Source: an uncultured Erysipelotrichaceae bacterium
Lineage (GTDB): Bacteria; Bacillota_I; Bacilli_A; Erysipelotrichales; Erysipelotrichaceae
Reading direction: 5' to 3'
Assembly (NCBI GenBank): GCA_937893115.1
Contig: CALBGK010000075.1
Span: forward strand, 1 to 8,048
DNA: 8,048 nt
A program made the translations under genes and the position numbers. Below the pieces are notes generated by a model that was given only the letters and a program-made list of their open reading frames with translations, searched no databases and had not been told where the DNA came from. Shown piece by piece: positions 6,774 through 8,048 of this stretch; position 1 is the stretch's first letter; each line of letters begins with the position of its first letter.

Positions 6774-7256
6774 CTAACCAATTAATTTATCAGCGCATTC
6801 AATCAATTGAAGTGCCACTGTCTTTATTGCCAAAATAATACTTTCTGTTTCATAAATATCTACATTTTCTACAACTGTTCTTAGAATAAAATCTGTTCGA
6901 TTAGGTTCGTTAGTTAATTCAAAAGAAGTATTATATAACTTTAACTTATCATGATATTTGCATTGGATCTTCCTATTAAATCCAGACAACCAGACCTCAA
7001 ATTTAAATTCCCTATGGACAAATGTTACAGCGATTTTTAAACCACTTTGTTTTAATCTATCATTGGTAAATTGAAAATACGAATAATCCATAGCATTTTC
7101 TACAATATTGCTCTGGAATCGATAATCTTGCAGTTGCTTTTCTAATTGAATTTTGACATAACGGAATAAAGAAATAAACTCTTGATAAGCTTTTTCTAAA
7201 TTTGTTGTTTGAATTAATCTTTTATACTCATCTAATAAATCTTTATTAAACTCCAC
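6774..7256 (-). CDS. DUF7000-like family protein of unknown function
   Basis: The 160-residue protein has no signal peptide or membrane segment and is probably cytoplasmic. From memory it resembles Firmicute proteins annotated as DUF7000. These share a helical N-terminal part ending in (E)NAMDYSYFQFT (about 54-65 here), then a beta-rich core with GLKIAVTFVHREFKFEVWLSG, then NRKIQCKY, and a final helix after DFILRTVVEN. No catalytic motif is visible, and no function is known to me. The start is most likely the GTG at 7256, because AAGGAG (7265-7270) lies 8 bases upstream. A TTG at 7259 would be 5 bases from it. The in-frame ATG at 7289 lies upstream of that Shine-Dalgarno and is therefore unlikely. 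A probable promoter lies about 45 bp upstream. There is no neighbour close enough to suggest a role; proC begins 340 bp downstream. Confidence 0.75.
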   Translation of the reverse strand: MEFNKDLLDEYKRLIQTTNLEKAYQEFISLFRYVKIQLEKQLQDYRFQSNIVENAMDYSYFQFTNDRLKQSGLKIAVTFVHREFKFEVWLSGFNRKIQCKYHDKLKLYNTSFELTNEPNRTDFILRTVVENVDIYETESIILAIKTVALQLIECADKLIG

Positions 7257-7298
7257 CAATACTACTCCTTTTTCGTTCAATGACCACATTCATTTTAA

Positions 7299-7307
7299 GT
7301 TATATCA
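7299..7307 (-). promoter_or_regulatory. Extended -10 promoter for the DUF7000-like gene
   Basis: Read on the minus strand, TGATATAAC is an extended -10 element (TG-n plus five of six matches to TATAAT) and would give a leader of about 36 nt. Overlapping it, AAGGAG (7313-7318) stands 4 bases before ATG-ATA-TAA, a two-codon frame that is probably coincidental. A short inverted repeat, CGTTC-8-GAACG, lies just upstream (about 7322-7339). Confidence 0.4.
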
Positions 7308-7309
7308 TG

Positions 7310-8048
7310 AATCTCCTTAAACGTTCTACTATCGGAACGCTTATCAACGCAATATTCATATCAATTACTGTTTTACGCTATATTATAACCCTATCAAGAT
7401 AAAAACTCTTGAATCATAAATAAAATATCATTTATATACCTTAATGTCAGAAATCATATTGGCAATCCCGATTGAATTGAAAAAACATGAAGATCAAACA
7501 AAATCAAGATATTTAGGTATCGTTTTATGGTGTCCTGCCAATTTTAGAGAATCAAACTCGCAACTGAACTTATGCACCTAAAAGCATTTGTTTATAAGAT
7601 TATCAAAAACCATTGTTAATTTAAAACTAGCTATCAGTGAACCGCTATTGGCATCTTATTTTATATCACAATATTAGAGTTAAATTTAACATTAAACAAT
7701 TAGCGTAACATCCGATATATCTAAATGTAAAAGATTGTATCGCTGTCATCCAAGAAATCTAAAGTCGAAATCGAGATTCTTTGCAGTTCTTTGCTAAGAA
7801 ATCGGGGTATCGAATTCATCGTGATATATTTTTCAATAATATCGACAAAAAATCTAAGTAGTTATTATATTCTCGATAAACAAGGGTAGGATAAATTGTT
7901 TGCTAAAACCTATTTCGAATTATTGCACAGATTAAGAACAACCGCTAATTTTTAATAGAATATTGATATTAACTCATCACTCCAATTTGCTTTGATATAG
8001 TCTGATAACAATTCTACTTCAATCGATTTTGAACAATTTTATTATATT
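7310..8048. other. About 740 bp with no recognisable gene
   Basis: No frame reaches 60 codons with a start and a ribosome binding site. Short open stretches exist. One is a 45-codon plus frame from the ATG at 7444 (MSEIILAIPIELKKHEDQT...). Another is a roughly 53-codon plus stretch from 7731 without an ATG (VSLSSKKSKVEIEILCSS). A third is a 28-codon minus stretch near the right end (SIEVELLSDYIKANWSDEL). None has a Shine-Dalgarno or a family I recognise. I found no tRNA, CRISPR array, riboswitch or IS end. It may be an eroded gene region or ordinary spacer. Confidence 0.45.

Noticed and set aside
6656..6838. 60-codon plus-strand frame
   Set aside because: It starts with TTG without a Shine-Dalgarno and ends inside the DUF7000-like gene on the other strand, with no recognisable protein features.
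7782..7797. Direct repeat TTCTTTGC-AG-TTCTTTGC as a possible array
   Set aside because: There are only two 8-bp copies without spacers or further units. This is chance level in AT-rich DNA.

Overview
The window looks like chromosomal DNA of a low-GC Firmicute (Bacillota). The evidence is AT-rich sequence, strong AAGGAG-type ribosome binding sites, TAA/TAG stops, consistent use of TGG for Trp, and proteins of Firmicute type. The style of the ProC, the aldolase-type lyase and the XRE regulator suggests an Erysipelotrichia-like gut bacterium, but that is an impression from memory and not a test. Most of the content is ordinary housekeeping and transport. I did not find a convincing undescribed system. 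The best leads are small: a frameshifted regulator, a perfect 19-bp hairpin, a cluster of short repeats and gene-poor tracts.

Left part (1-3133). A membrane-anchored NodB-type polysaccharide deacetylase runs leftwards (55-1293). It is divergent from a rightward pair, a threonine-aldolase-type PLP lyase (1378-2412) and an RluF-like 23S rRNA pseudouridine synthase (2399-3109). The pair overlaps by 14 bp and ends in a clear intrinsic terminator (3108-3133). An 84-bp divergent region carries the promoters. The first 85 bases may hold the tail of a convergent gene.

Middle (3135-4568). A single-gene unit encodes an AzgA-type purine permease. It has an extended -10 promoter and an unusual seven-G Shine-Dalgarno. 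A perfect 19-bp inverted repeat without a T-tract follows it.

Right part (4569-8048). Everything recognisable is on the minus strand: an XRE-family regulator broken by a one-base deletion in an A6 run (4761-5233), proC for the last step of proline synthesis (5642-6433), and a DUF7000-like protein of unknown function (6774-7256). They are separated by 340-410 bp of AT-rich DNA, and about 790 bp at the right end has no recognisable gene. The loose spacing, the broken regulator and short protein-like stretches that stop early suggest a decaying or rearranged region. The minus-strand genes appear to be separate transcription units, not an operon.
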